A program made the position numbers and the translations under genes. A stretch of DNA of 64,000 nucleotides from Gracilariopsis chorda (Eukaryota > Rhodophyta > Florideophyceae > Gracilariales > Gracilariaceae). The number at the start of each line of letters is the position of its first letter. The stretch's first letter is position 1. Positions 24,332 to 35,420 of the stretch are shown here, one piece after another. The notes below the pieces were generated by a model, which saw only the letters and a list, made by a program, of their open reading frames with translations, was not told where the DNA came from and searched no databases. The stretch is taken from NCBI GenBank assembly GCA_003194525.1, contig NBIV01000070.1, forward strand, positions 248,001 through 312,000, written 5' to 3'.

Positions 24332-25351
24332 TCACTCACCCCCATCGTCCGGGGCGTAACCCCCAGCAAGGCGGTAGGCCAACGCGTCCGTCATGGTGGT
24401 GACATCCCCCGATACCTCGGCAGCGCTAAGACCGGCACCCCGAAGGAAACGTGCGATGATTTAGTTTTCATTCGCCGTCACCCCGCTGGGGATAGAAGGT
24501 CCGGCACTTGGCGCCGAAGGGTCAGCAGCCGGCTCGGCCGGAGATACCCCCTCTGGGAAAGCTTCCGCGCTAGCGACGGTTTCCTCTACGTCCATCTCCC
24601 CGGGTTCTTCCGGTTCAATATCGACCATTGGGTCATCCCCGCCGTATGCGCGGTAGTAGTCGTCAGAATCGACGTACCCCACCAATCCCACGATGTGGTG
24701 ACTGCTCTGGGCAGATCCCCCGGAAGGGTGTCGGAGCCATCCGCATAAGCGGTGACCAATCCCTCATTGAGGACAGCGACCGGGTGGAACCACGGGGCAA
24801 GGCGCAGGCGCGACGCGTGATTCCGATTCATCGGGTTGAGCCCCACCAGGGTGTTGTAAGTTGGCCAGTTGGACACCGGAGTGGTGCCGGAGGACACCAC
24901 CGAAGGTGGTAGTGCGAAGGGATGGTCGGCTGCAGCAGCCATACTCCCCGGTTGTACCGGATGTCGATCGCCCTGAGGCAGGGGAACTGACCGGAAACCA
25001 GTGGTGTATCGCCCGAGAAGTCTCGGAGGTTGGCTGTGGTTGTTGATGTTGTTGTCGTTGTTCATTTTTCCCTTTTGGAGGGTGGCTGTTGTTGTTGTTT
25101 GTGCGCTCGATGACTCTGGTGCAGAGGGATTTACCGGAGAACCGGAGACAGAGCACGCGCTTTTATCACCCAATTTCGTCTGGGAATTCTCCGCGTCCTC
25201 GGTCGTTTTCCCGTCTTAGGGGGGGGGGGATATGAAGTGCAAGGCCCTCAGGGAGGGATTCTAGGTACTTGAACGTTTTCCCGATATTATCGGTTGTGTA
25301 GTGCGTGTATGAACTACGCCCCACAATGGTGGGTATGGACACGTGGGACAC
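24332..25351 (-). CDS. E1 copy C antisense reading frame starting in the LTR
   Basis: Same antisense frame, starting at 25351. The tract where it crosses the LTR boundary differs from A and B (G11 then A, instead of G7 then CA), yet the net change is +3 bases, so the frame is kept and one proline is added. That is weak evidence for selection on the antisense protein. Several amino-acid replacements separate it from copies A and B. Confidence 0.42.
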
Positions 25352-26061
25352 GGTTTTGGGTCAATTGGCGGTTGGCCACAGTAGTGGATGTTGCCACGAA
25401 ATGTGGAGTATTTTAGTTAATATTATTTATTATTTTCACACCCATTTCTGGGAAGCTAGTACTTAGTGCGACGGTGCACTGCCGTCGCACCAGTAAACCT
25501 TCCCCAACAAGGGACCCCAACCTGGGGAATTGGCTCTAGTTGTTGCCGCTTGCGCGCGTTCTCTACTCCTCCTTGGAGGGAAACGCCGTAAACCACGGGA
25601 CATCTAACCCCCTTGCACATCTAAAGAAGCCCATACTTGGGAGTATAATTGTTCCAATCATATTGGTGTTTCGCCCTGTATAGGGAGTCCCGTCCACCGG
25701 CATTGCCGTATCTGTTCGTCGCTCTCGCGACCCACTTCGTCCTTCCTTCCTCCTCTTCGCCCTTCCTTTTTCCCCTTTTTTTAGGGTAGGACCTCCCACT
25801 ATCCGCGGCCCTCGTGCGCGCATCCGCTCACACACCCCCACTTACGTGGAAACATACCTCTACTGAGGATCACACCCCGCTCACGCGGATACCGATTCTT
25901 CGCCTTCACCTCCCTGCGCGAGTCGCGACAGGTGTCCCTGGTCTTACAAACCGGCTTCGCCGTGACACCTCTGGGAGGGCTCTACCCAACTGGGTTCACC
26001 TCGTGAGAGGAAGATCCCGAACGTCTTTCGGTGTTTTTCCCCTTTGGGGCATTGAACCACA
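25233..26061 (+). repeat. E1 3' LTR of copy C, right end of array
   Basis: 829 bp, TG at 25233 to ACCACA at 26061. It is more diverged from the two internal LTRs than they are from each other (changes near 25243, 25275, 25639, 25678, 25771 and 26055), as expected if the internal LTRs were homogenised or duplicated more recently. Confidence 0.85.
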
Positions 26062-26099
26062 ATCACACAGAGCTTGCCATTCGCAGAGGAGGCGGTTAG

Positions 26100-27211
26100 C
26101 TATTCAAAGCTGTAAATTGGATCCCCAAGCACAGAAGGACGCCTCAAGCCCTTTTTCTTAATGATCTCCACCAGTGACTCCCGTTGAAGGGAAGTAGACG
26201 CCTGAGGCAGAGACGGAGAACCAGAAAGATTATCTTCCCACTGCTGGGCTTTGCAAGATGTATACCAGGCCTTCACATCTTCATTTCGTCGACAGACCTC
26301 GTCATACGAAATATCATTCGACCCTGATCTCCGACTACCCACACAGAAATTGTGAAGCTTCATGCAAACGCAGATTATCCTGGAGCTTACCGCAACATAG
26401 TATTGCAGAGCATACAGAATTCTCCATCGCGCCAGAAGCATCCCGAACGCCTGTTGGACATGAACACGGAGAGAAGATAGATAATAATTAAAGCCATCTT
26501 GCCACCAATTCTTTAGCTGAGAGAGCGGAATTGGAGTTATCAGGCTCTCAGTGCAGAGATATGCCTCATCTCTTACGATCCAAAATTCAGCTCGTAGACC
26601 TTTCTTCTCCAGATATGCTCCCAGTTTGGAAACTGCGTGTGCCAAAGCATCATGAGTTGATCCAACACAACGTACCGATATATCCAGACATCGATACGAG
26701 GAATCGACGACGGCCTGCACGGGAAGAGAATAATATCCCTTTCGGAAAAAGTATGCTGCTGCATAGCGAGATGAAGGTTTCCTGATCTTGACAGCGATTC
26801 CATCAATGGCGCCAACACACCGGAAAAGAGGATTCTAGCTCTGTCTTGAATGCTTGAAGCTCAGAGCCACGCGCTCGAGGTCTGCAACCTTTTTAGGAAT
26901 ACCAGAAAGTTTTAGGACCTTTGACAGAACCTCACATGTTTCATGAAAAACTGCATATGGCGTAGAGGCTCCAACCACGAAAGCCATCACGATATCCAAA
27001 TATCCTGAACCTGCAAGCATTCTTAGTGTAATCCCGAGTCGCATTATGGATGTTATTACACGATGCCTAGCTCGTTCTCCCATCTCAAAATTCTTTTGCA
27101 AGAACGGTTCTACTTTATCGTGAAGGTTGTCAAATTCGTCTTTCGACAATCGAAATGCTCTCTTAAAGTCACGCGCGTTGAGTCTTTGTTCGATGCTTTC
27201 AAACGTAATAT
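26100..27211 (-). pseudogene. Harbinger/PIF-type transposase, broken
   Basis: One minus-strand frame with a single TAG at 26837-26835 encodes a DDE_Tnp_4 transposase of the Harbinger group. Motifs: VGAIDGIAVKIRKP with the first Asp at 26804-26802, GSTHDA, RDEAY with the second Asp near 26570, then KNWW...LSSLRVHVQQAFGMLLARWRIL. The third acidic residue, normally Glu in VExAFG, is Gln here (codon near 26456-26454). With the nonsense codon and the lost Glu the enzyme should be inactive. No start codon is seen; the frame opens after a TGA near 27213. The E1 array ends only 38 bp beyond its 3' end, so E1 probably inserted in or beside this element. Confidence 0.85.
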
Positions 27212-28792
27212 TTCATTCTACTAACGATGATGATCGAACACTTTCCGATTGGGGTTTCTCTGATTCTTTCAAAATTGAAATGGAACATTTGTAGAGATCT
27301 AAGGCTAATGAAGCCTACATAAATGCGGAAAAGCTTGATTTCACAGAGCCAGCCATATTGCTCCCCCAATAGTGTTAGTTTGTTTAGTTACAACTTGATC
27401 CAAAAGATAAAGCGTTAGATAAGAAGATACAAGCCAATTGATGGAACAAGAAGGTCAGGATGAGTCAAATATATGACAGGATCAATGATGATTGGCTTCT
27501 ATTGCAAAAAACGAGATAGAAGATCCTCTTTTGCTGTTTACCTTGGAAGTCTAGGGAGAGCGTGGCGCGTAGAGAGGCTCATAGTGAGGGGGCGCGGAGA
27601 GGCTCATAGTGGAGGCTTATTGCATGTGCGACATGTCGCACACACAACTGGGACGGCGAGAGTATGCACATGAACAGGAGATCACGAGAGACGACGATTG
27701 CCCCGAAGTCTGTAAGGCTTCCAGGAATGGGTCTTACAGACATTAATTTACTGTTAGAATCCTTAAAAGATTCAAAATTTGCGTTCACGCTCGTTCACGT
27801 TCACGCTTCGTCAACGCTTGTTAAGAACGGCCCTGACCGCTAACCCTTTACTCTGGTACCGCTGTCGCCCGTAATCTCTTTGGACATTTATCTCCAACCC
27901 TATAGACTGTGCTGAACTGGGCGGTAAACAGACCGCAAACTCAGAACACCGCACAAGTTAACTGCATCCTTGTCCCTGGAATGACGACGGGGTCTCACAC
28001 CGAGGGTAGGCTGGTACCCTTACCAACGGTACCCAACGGTAGGTTTGGGCTTTATCTGTTATCGCTTTTTCTTGGACCCCGTGCTGCCAAAAACTATCAG
28101 TATAGTTTAGATGGTCGGCAGCATTCTGCTGACTAGGAAAGGTCCTAATGGTGTGGACCATTCCAAAAACGTCTTGAGTGTATTCCGGTCTGCAAGAAGA
28201 AAACCAGAGTGAATTTGTTTCATTCGTCGAGTTTTGTTTCTGGGCAACGATGTTGGCTACACTAAGGAAGCTCGCTAGGGAAAGAAACGCGAACAGAGGC
28301 TCTTCTTTTATGAGAAGAACGGCAAACAAGGGGTAAAGGGTTAACAAGATAAAAGGTTTAGTAACACATCAGTATCGTAGGACGGAGTCCCGTTCGTCCG
28401 CAAAACGCGCTGACTCTCTCCCGCCCGTTGCGCGAACAATATGGCAGACATCATTCCCCCTTATATACGCGTTGTGATCCCGAGCGCAACCGTTCGCACA
28501 CTAGGCCAAGTAATCGTGCAGACGAACGCATTATCGAAGTACACTAGCACGCGTATCGAGTGCATAAAGGATCTCGGCGGTGCAATAGCGATACACATCT
28601 TTCACATCTTTACTCTAAACCATTGCCTTTCGCAGATTGCTCGAGTTCTCGAGCAGGGCAGCGCTCACACTAGCTTCTGTTGTAGAAGATAGACCACTCG
28701 AATCTAGAAACTAATAGGCTAGTGCTAGCAGCTAGTGCTAGCAGCTCCTGGCTCCTTCATCAGTGATATCCCAGGGCAACTAGAGGACATCA
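27212..28792. other. Intergenic; no clear gene
   Basis: No gene is supported. A minus-strand frame of 129 codons (27958-28347) begins with a hydrophobic stretch, but I recognise nothing in it; it may be a remnant of an old element. The stretch also has GGTACC-type motifs (28010-28045), a GGTAAAGGGTTA-type motif near 28331 and a short direct repeat CTAGTGCTAGCAG around 28721-28745. Confidence 0.4.
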
Positions 28793-29145
28793 TATCGTTT
28801 CGAAAAGCAGAAGTTACGCTGTCGCAAACTACGTAGGGCACACCCCGAAGCTTCATCCGGTTGCTACCTACACAGAAAGAAAGCCGTCACAGTGCGACTG
28901 AAACACACGCTACCAATGATGTGGAACATTTTGTGCTGCGTTGCGCCAAGCGGACGGAATCTAGAAGACGCGAGCTCCCTGCTCCTGCAGAAAGAAGAGG
29001 TAAGACTTCAGCGGAGCTAGTCCGCCAGTGGCCACAAAAGCTGTTAGCTTTCTTGAGGAGAGAGAGGTTTTTCACATGAGAAACCCCTATCAGCGTGCCG
29101 TAATCAGGCATGCTGAACCCACAATAAAGAAAGAAGAAGAAAGAA
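28793..29145 (+). mobile_element. Non-LTR (LINE) retrotransposon 3' fragment 1
   Basis: A 350-bp unit is repeated at 48141-48500 and, inverted, at 48640-48905. It encodes a C-terminal fragment with VEHFVLRCAK followed by an Arg-rich stretch, and stops at TGA 29077-29079. This HFLLxC pattern is typical of the C-terminal end of LINE ORF2 proteins. The unit ends in an A/G-rich tail (AAAGAAGAAG...), as expected for a 5'-truncated LINE insertion. Confidence 0.6.
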
Positions 29146-31239
29146 GAAGCTCCTGGCTCTGCGATTTGCAATTTTTAAGCTTGGATCAGAGACAGGATGG
29201 TCGTAGTGCTGAAGATTCATTAATATCCCTGTTTGTCAGAGTCGGTGCGTCTGATAGCCTGTTCCAGGGTGTGTTCGTGCGCTTATGTACGTGTGGGTCT
29301 GCTACACCCTACCGCTTTGCAACCAAGAAGCGACTGTCTGTGGAAGACAGCCACAGAGCGTCGATATGTGTATATCGATAGTGGACCGACGTCAGTCAGC
29401 GGGGTTCTTTGAACTAGCTCCAACCAGGATAGGCGGCGATCATAAAAAATGGCATCAACGAGTTTGATGGGAACGGAGAGCCCATCATCACGGAAGCACG
29501 GCCATGACCATTCTTTCTCTCTGTACCTTCTTTCCTCGCCTCCTATCTCCTTCACCATCCAGCTTCATTCCTTACATTTTTCATCTTCCGCCTTTTCAGC
29601 TGCAATCCTACAGAGTGTTACAAGCCCGAGCTCCTAGGTGTACGTGTACGGCGATGAATTTTGTACGGAAAGAAGTCCTCACCAAGTAGCCTTCTAGCCC
29701 TGCATAGGTAAGCACGTTTCCTGTGCGTCATATATACATATGCCCAAACCGTCAACCAACGTCACTCACTAGATAGAAGGCGCCAGCTCACAGGCTGTAA
29801 AACATCTATTGACACATAAGTTCATGACTAGAGCTTATATATTATGGGATTTCTTGGTGAAGAGTGGTTGATGTAAGTGCATTCTGCTAGAGATAGAGAT
29901 ATGTATAATCAGACAGAATATGTGTGTGTGTGTGTGCAGAGTATGATTCTCTCTTCCCTCGTACTAGCTTGGGAATCCATCTATTTAAGAAGTGGATCGA
30001 CGGGCGCCCTGATTTGTAGCTGGATCCAGAAGTGGAAGTGTGTGGAAGTGTTAGGTTGCCAGTTCTTCAACGGTCATGTGCCTCACTCAGATCCGAATGC
30101 ATCCTAGGTCTTGACGAAAAGAGCGTGTGTGAATGCAGCAGAAATGCGGTAGGGGAGCGAAGCGCTTTACAAACACATATCCTCACTCACACACAGTTCT
30201 ACCATGTTGCCAGAGTAGCCCTATACCTTCGTAGTATAACATAACGTGCCTTGAACAGATAACATCACTATGATACCACAAAAGGTTAATCATTTTCAGC
30301 TCCTGTGCCACCTACATGTACGTGCTGGCTTTAGCATGTAGACGCAGTGGGCTCCCGTCGTTCAAAGACCGCGAGGGGCTTACAGCGGCGGAGATAGCAT
30401 GAAGCGAGTGGAAGGCGTGCTGGTCTTTATTAGAAGCTACTGATAATAGACAAAAGGATTCTTTGAGAAACAACCCCGCTCACGGTAAGATGGTTACTCC
30501 ATATTCCAAACTGGGATACCAAGGGTACCCACCGGTATATGAACGAGAGCGAGAAACGGTACTGTACCCTTTGTGCTTAATGTTATGGTCTACACTCGTA
30601 GCATGGGTTCGAGAATATCGTCCTGAAAGCGACAAGCTACAGCCCACAAGATAAAGTTAGCAGTAAGACTGAGAATGAAAGCTGTTGGAGACCAGCTTGA
30701 AGCACATATGCTCGTGTCATATTGCATACTGGTGAGGTGAGGAGTCATGCCGGAAACCCTAGCGTCCTCATTTAAGCCACGGAGTATGTGTAGGTGTGGC
30801 GCAAAGGGTTAAATGGTTAGCAGTAGCGGTACTGTCTGCCTTAAGCTTTTCTGCCCGGGTTATACCTTCGGTAGATTGGCCCCTCCAAGAGTAGTTCCGA
30901 GTACCCTGTAGGATTTCTCTACCAGACGAAAATCTCTCTGTCCAGAAACTTTGAGAGAGATTTCATCCCCGGTTCGTTTCGCTTCCTTGACGAGAGCAAG
31001 GCTATGAAAGGAGAGGAATGGATTAACAACAAAGCAGGTTTGGTAACATAACGGGGTCGCGGTGCGGAACCGTAGAATCCCCTGTCGAGTTGGAGAACCC
31101 CTTCTTTTTGCTCGGCAGAAACAGACTAACAGACCCGAGGCTTATATAGACGCTATTTATACGCTGCCTTACGGTGCCGGAAAGGTACGTTTTAAGTACA
31201 CCATCGTGTTTTCGCAAGTTGCAAGTGCATTCCAGCACG
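29146..31239. other. Intergenic; no clear gene
   Basis: Only short open frames, none with recognisable motifs. There is a short GT microsatellite around 29922-29937 and scattered copies of the GGTAAAGGGTTA and GGTAC-type short motifs (30520, 30805). Confidence 0.5.
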
Positions 31240-32049
31240 TTAAGAAGCAGGAAGTCCAAGAAAGATGTCGCCAATATCCATTTTTTTCTTTGGAAAGGCA
31301 GCTAATGTGATGCGGCCTTTAAAGAAAACCTCGTCGTACATGAAACGGTTTCCTTGCGGATTGCGAAGGATGCGCACAGTACGCTTATTGACATCTATTA
31401 ACCAGTACTCCGGAATCCCGCTGGTGGCGTACTTTATTAGCTTGGTCGTGCTGTCAAAATCCAAAGAGGAGTTCGACACCTCCATTACCACAAAGATGTC
31501 TCTTGGTTCAGGATGGTCATAAACGCCTTGCTTAGAAAGAGTCATATCTGGCTCTGGTTCTGAGTTACCGTCTGACAGAGAAATAGGAGTACCTGGCCCA
31601 ATGTCTGCCACGTCGGAAAAGTTGTTTACCAGTAGTCGGTTGAGGTTCTTTACGACCTTAGAGTGACGGGGTGATTGAGGATGCATCTGAATGAAAAAGC
31701 CGTCGATCAGCTCGCCACGAGCATGGTCCAAAAATCCAGTCTCAATCAACTCATGGTATTCCTCAACCGTCAAGCCCCTAGGAATATTGCTTGAAGCAGC
31801 AGAGTGCAAACACATCACGCGGGGCATGATCGTGAATCGGCGAGTTGGGTGCTTCGAAACTAACAAGGGCGCACCGCCGCGAGATATACGAGACCGCCAC
31901 ATAAGTTGTTCCGAGATGAAGCATGAACTTGATGACAGCTGTTCCATTGCGGGAGTAAGGACGTTGCACTGAGCCAGATATGATTTGGCTGGGAACTGGG
32001 AATCCTGTACAACGAAGGATAGTGTGCGCAACAGTCTACTACTAGACAT
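31240..32049 (-). CDS. Uma2-family (DUF820) PD-(D/E)xK nuclease-like protein with N-terminal extension
   Basis: 269 aa from ATG at 32049. Residues 92-265 match the Uma2/DUF820 fold that is common in cyanobacteria: LTVEEYHELI, an Asp/Glu-containing ELIDG (113-117), PDM (P167-D168), the strand VMEVS with E190, and K203/K206 before YATSGIPEYWLIDV. These would form the metal-binding PD-(D/E)xK site. The first 90 residues, rich in Ser, Arg and hydroxylated residues and with few acidic ones, are absent from bacterial members and look like an organelle transit peptide. A cyanobacterial origin, by plastid endosymbiosis or later transfer, is inferred. The DNA substrate is unknown; bacterial relatives are often numerous and mobile-element-associated. 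The stop is TAA. Confidence 0.85.
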   Translation of the reverse strand: MSSSRLLRTLSFVVQDSQFPAKSYLAQCNVLTPAMEQLSSSSCFISEQLMWRSRISRGGAPLLVSKHPTRRFTIMPRVMCLHSAASSNIPRGLTVEEYHELIETGFLDHARGELIDGFFIQMHPQSPRHSKVVKNLNRLLVNNFSDVADIGPGTPISLSDGNSEPEPDMTLSKQGVYDHPEPRDIFVVMEVSNSSLDFDSTTKLIKYATSGIPEYWLIDVNKRTVRILRNPQGNRFMYDEVFFKGRITLAAFPKKKMDIGDIFLGLPAS

Positions 32050-33125
32050 TGTCTAGAGAATGTCTAACCCTTACCTTCGTACCCTTAGCACTAATCGAGA
32101 ACCCAGTGTCGGGGACGTCGGGTAGATTTCCAAGGGTCTTGTACACGTGGTAACCCTTATCCTGCACTCTAATATAGTGGCTTTGTGAGCACCTCGAGCA
32201 GGACGTGACTCTTTCAAGGCATTGTGTCGACTAACGTCGGTACTAAAGGTAAAGGGTTACCCGTGTGGGGTACGACTGATGTTGATATCAATCAACAACG
32301 ACATCGTGCAGAACTGAAACTGTTATCGGGGACGATGTCGTCATCGCCAAGCCCTCCTGGCTGTCGCTTACGTAAGGTTCCGAGAGAGGGAGCTTCGTTG
32401 TCTGCCGAGGAAGGCGTCGTGACGCTGCAGGGCCTGTTCATGCGAATAGGATGAGTGTCGATGGAGAATAACCAGTCTCATAAGGGAAACTATAGTCAGG
32501 GCGCTAGGTTTCGAGTCAAGAACCCTTGCGCGTATGAACGGTGCTTGAGATTATCGAAACGCTCTACAAACGTAGTAAGCTCCAAAGAGAGACGCATGAA
32601 GCCTAACCGTTCGAGCGAACAATGCCTGCCCTTGGTACGAACGACACTTCCGACCTAGCATGCGCAGAAGGTACAGGCTCTGGGGCACTGCCATTTTTAG
32701 TCGATCCTTCTCCAACTCTCGCAGCAGAGTAGGAAACACTCCGATCCTTGGTACAACCTTCGTGGTTCGGCATTAAATGCCTGGCCCTTATCTTCCAAGC
32801 ATGATAGGGGAGGTGGGGCTTGTGAATGATTTGTCACCCCAGAGAAGTAGTGGCCAGAACGAACCAAACCTTTCATACAACTACCTTGAGCTTTGACCAA
32901 AGTGTTTAATGGAAGGAATTCCCCGGGCCCGGATTGGCCCACTAAGATGAGACTGCCAGTGTTCAGAAACTTCATCAGCTTTTGGGGAGGTGCCGCCATC
33001 CTTTAACTCGTATATAAATGTTGAACCGACCTCACGCTAGGACATGCGCTGAAGTGCGAATTTTCGTGTCGTGTGAAATCGAATCTAACTTGTGCCGTTC
33101 TAAGACCCGGTCAAAAGTACTTGTC
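32050..33125. other. Intergenic between Uma2-like gene and GH16; weak minus-strand ORF 32697-32999
   Basis: No confident gene. A 100-codon minus-strand frame (32999-32697), starting MAAPPQKLMKFL, lies divergently 130 bp upstream of the GH16 start. It has no known motif and may be chance. GGTAAAGGGTTA-type motifs occur near 32070 and 32250. Confidence 0.35.
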
Positions 33126-33923
33126 ATGAAATCTCCAGTTAGAGAACCCGCCCACACTCCCCCTCAGATTGACCCTGGCCGTGGGTTTGAATGGGTTCAA
33201 GACTGGGAAATGTCTGATGAGTTTGAAACTGTCCCAGTGGTAAATAGATGGAAACGTCGCTACAGGTGGGAAATCGGGAACCGTAGATGGCTGGGAAGAA
33301 AACCATCCTTCTTCAAAGACGAAAACGTCGAAGTTAAGAACGGGAAGATGCTTCTCTACGCGAAGGAGGATACTGCTCCGCCAAACTATCCCCCCGGGTA
33401 CGGAAAGTTTTCAACGGCCTTTGTTCGTACGAGGAAGACCAGACGCTACGGATACTTTGAAATTTACTGCCATCTCCGCGACAGTAAGATTTCCAGTGCG
33501 TTTTGGCTAACAAAGAACACTCCCGAGCTGTGGACAGAGATTGACGTGTTTGAATACTCAACGTCCGACAAGATCAATACCTCCGGAAGACATTTCAAGA
33601 CTCTGTATAATATGAATGTTCACGTTCATCGTCACCCGCATGGGGTGAAGTACAATGATCCGAAGATTTATGATGCGAGACGTGACCTGAGCCAGGAGCC
33701 GATCAAAGCAGGATTAGATTGGCGTGAGGACGAAATTGTATGGTACCTTGACGATGTACCGGTACGCAGGTACAAAAATCGAGATTTCCACCAACCGCTT
33801 CACTTGCAACTGGACTCCGAGACGTTCCCCAACTGGTTTGGGCTACCGGAGACTGGAGGGTCCAACAGGAATAATCTACCTAGTGCTTTTGAGATCTATT
33901 ACGTCCGCACGTGGTATAGGTAA
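33126..33923 (+). CDS. GH16 family glycoside hydrolase (agarase/carrageenase-like)
   Basis: From ATG 33126 the protein is 265 aa. It has the GH16 jelly-roll pattern: DEF near the start, YGYFEIYCHLRDSKISSAFWL, then the catalytic signature WTEIDVFE with nucleophile E138, D140 and acid/base E143, GLDWREDEIVWYLDD, and a C-terminal IYYVRTWYR. It should cut beta-1,4 bonds of a galactan in the wall. No signal peptide is visible from this start; an in-frame extension to 33018 begins with another Met but adds no clear signal either. The last codons contain a perfect donor (GTAAGT at 33920) and an acceptor TTGCAG at 34089-34094; splicing would replace the stop by KPIWD and end at TGA 34113, giving 270 aa. 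Paralogues lie at 50154 and 52212. Confidence 0.88.
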   Translation: MKSPVREPAHTPPQIDPGRGFEWVQDWEMSDEFETVPVVNRWKRRYRWEIGNRRWLGRKPSFFKDENVEVKNGKMLLYAKEDTAPPNYPPGYGKFSTAFVRTRKTRRYGYFEIYCHLRDSKISSAFWLTKNTPELWTEIDVFEYSTSDKINTSGRHFKTLYNMNVHVHRHPHGVKYNDPKIYDARRDLSQEPIKAGLDWREDEIVWYLDDVPVRRYKNRDFHQPLHLQLDSETFPNWFGLPETGGSNRNNLPSAFEIYYVRTWYR

Positions 33924-34153
33924 GTTTGACGTGATCGTTCTCTGGGGCTCATCATTATGCACCTGCAGCTTGTGCTTGTAAGGAGAGCTGCGAGTTGCGG
34001 TACTGATTAGCCGAATAGCATGCAAGTTGCGTTTGAGACCGGAGCCGATGTATATTCCGAATCACTAACATGTTCTTGCTTCTACGCCTTGCAGGAAACC
34101 CATTTGGGATTGAGCTTAGACGTGACAGGCAGATATGCGGTCAGTCATCACCT

Positions 34154-34859
34154 TCATAACAGCCTAAGCTTTCCTGTAACTTGATTAACCAAACTAACAG
34201 GACCAGGACCCACTGCCAAAACAGTCATACTCCCCTACGCGTCGTTTGCAGAGAGCGTGTCAGAAACTCTACCAAGAAACAAGTGCAATCAAGAAAGCAG
34301 AAAGGAATAAACTTACCGCTGCAATTTGCGTTTTTCCTGCATCGTAAACCATGTAAGTCACCAAACCTAGGCTATTGGCGTGTCTCTGAAGCTGCTGAGC
34401 TTCTTTGTATGAGCGGATTTGCACGGCAATTTTAGGTTGTGCATTGACCTCCCAAGTCTTGAGCGCTGCAGGCGCTCTTCTAGCAGCAGCTTTGAATGCA
34501 CCCAAGGTGGCGTGGCCCACTTGCGCTGCAATCTTGCCCTTCTGCATTTTCAGATCTGTGCGCACGCATAGAATAAGTCTGTGCTCCTCTCCAGAAGCTC
34601 GGTACGACGTAGGTGGCTCGTCGTCGTCATCACTTTCGTAGTATACATCCTGCGTTTTGAGACGCCGCAGTATGTGATTTGTCAGGAACCCAAGAAGGAA
34701 ACCGGCGGCTAGGCCCACTACACCGGCGGTGCCGTCCTTGGCGGAAAGTTCAGAGACCATATCGCACGTTACGTGGTTGCTTTGGTTGGGTTTGCGTGAT
34801 CGAGTCTTGAATGCGATGTGATATGCACTTGGTGAAGAAGAGGAGCTGCGAATTAACAC
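34154..34859 (-). CDS. PTH2: Peptidyl-tRNA hydrolase 2 (PTH2/BIT1 type), two exons
   Basis: Exon 1 (34859-34317) encodes a transmembrane-like segment (GVVGLAAGFLLGFLTNHIL), an acidic linker, then the PTH2 core: LCVRTDLKMQKGKIAAQ, VGHATLGAF and YDAGKTQIAA. The frame meets a GTAAGT donor directly after this. The family's conserved ending is found on the other side of an 82-bp intron (34316-34235, ending TAG) as exon 2 (34234-34154): GSMTVLAVGPGPVSLVNQVTGKLRLL, stop TGA. The intron is phase 0 and the protein 207 aa. The enzyme releases peptides from stalled peptidyl-tRNA, and the N-terminal anchor suggests mitochondrial or endomembrane location. Met34 (34760) is an alternative start. It is convergent with the GH16 gene, with 3' ends under 250 bp apart. 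Confidence 0.93.
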
Positions 34860-35420
34860 CGATCTGTTCCAACCACATCAAGCATTGAACGAAACGAAAG
34901 CAGTTTCGTTTCGTTTCATTAAGATGAGCCAACGCTATACGAGGATCTAGTTCAGGAACGGTGTGCTGGTTCACTTCCCGTTCATACCCTGAACAAGATT
35001 TAACAATAGTGGTGTTCTGACGGAGTGGCGAGGCACTCCACCCGAACAAAGTGGCGACCCTGCATTAAGTGTGCAGCCAGTGATCAACGTCCACCCATGA
35101 CACGTGGATCTCGAGTGTCGTTCAGGACGCTGCAGCGGTGCGCCATGCCTGGACACAACCTTGCGGCAGATAGATATGCATTCACCTTCCTTGCTTGGCG
35201 AATTACAGAAAACACGATCGCCACTAGTTTGATCGTCCATACCGAACCGAATCCTTGGCCCAGAGATACTGCAAAATTACCCGAGGGTATTCCCGTACCA
35301 TACATATACAAAGGTACATGGTGACCTTGTTAAAGAGCACGATAGAGGTAACCCTCTATCCGTGGCTGGTGCTAGGGTTAGTTAGTACTGGTATTATTGC
35401 TTCTTCGCTTCAACTGCCAA
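34860..35420. other. Intergenic between divergent PTH2 and oxidoreductase-acyltransferase genes
   Basis: About 560 bp, presumably holding both promoters. A small inverted repeat of GAAACGAAA/TTTCGTTTC type lies at 34895-34916. No coding content is supported. Confidence 0.5.

Larger units (their letters stand above)
15318..26061 (+). mobile_element. E1 copy C, full-length unit with many single-base indels
   Basis: Last copy of the array. It ends at ACCACA (26061), followed by unrelated flanking DNA beginning ATCAC (possible target-site duplication; the other end lies outside the window). Compared with B, its gag and pol have about eleven one-base gains or losses, almost all in homopolymer runs (for example near 16783, 17243, 17722, 17933, 18498, 18566, 20475 and 21473). 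The conserved TAA/TAG codons of copy B are present here too. Confidence 0.92.

Noticed and set aside
1-26061. Ciliate-type genetic code (TAA/TAG as Gln) for the whole genome
   Set aside because: Host genes here end in TAA (TSG101, Uma2-like) and TAG (GH16, fusion gene) and have no internal TAA/TAG, so a genome-wide change is excluded; only element-specific recoding remains open.
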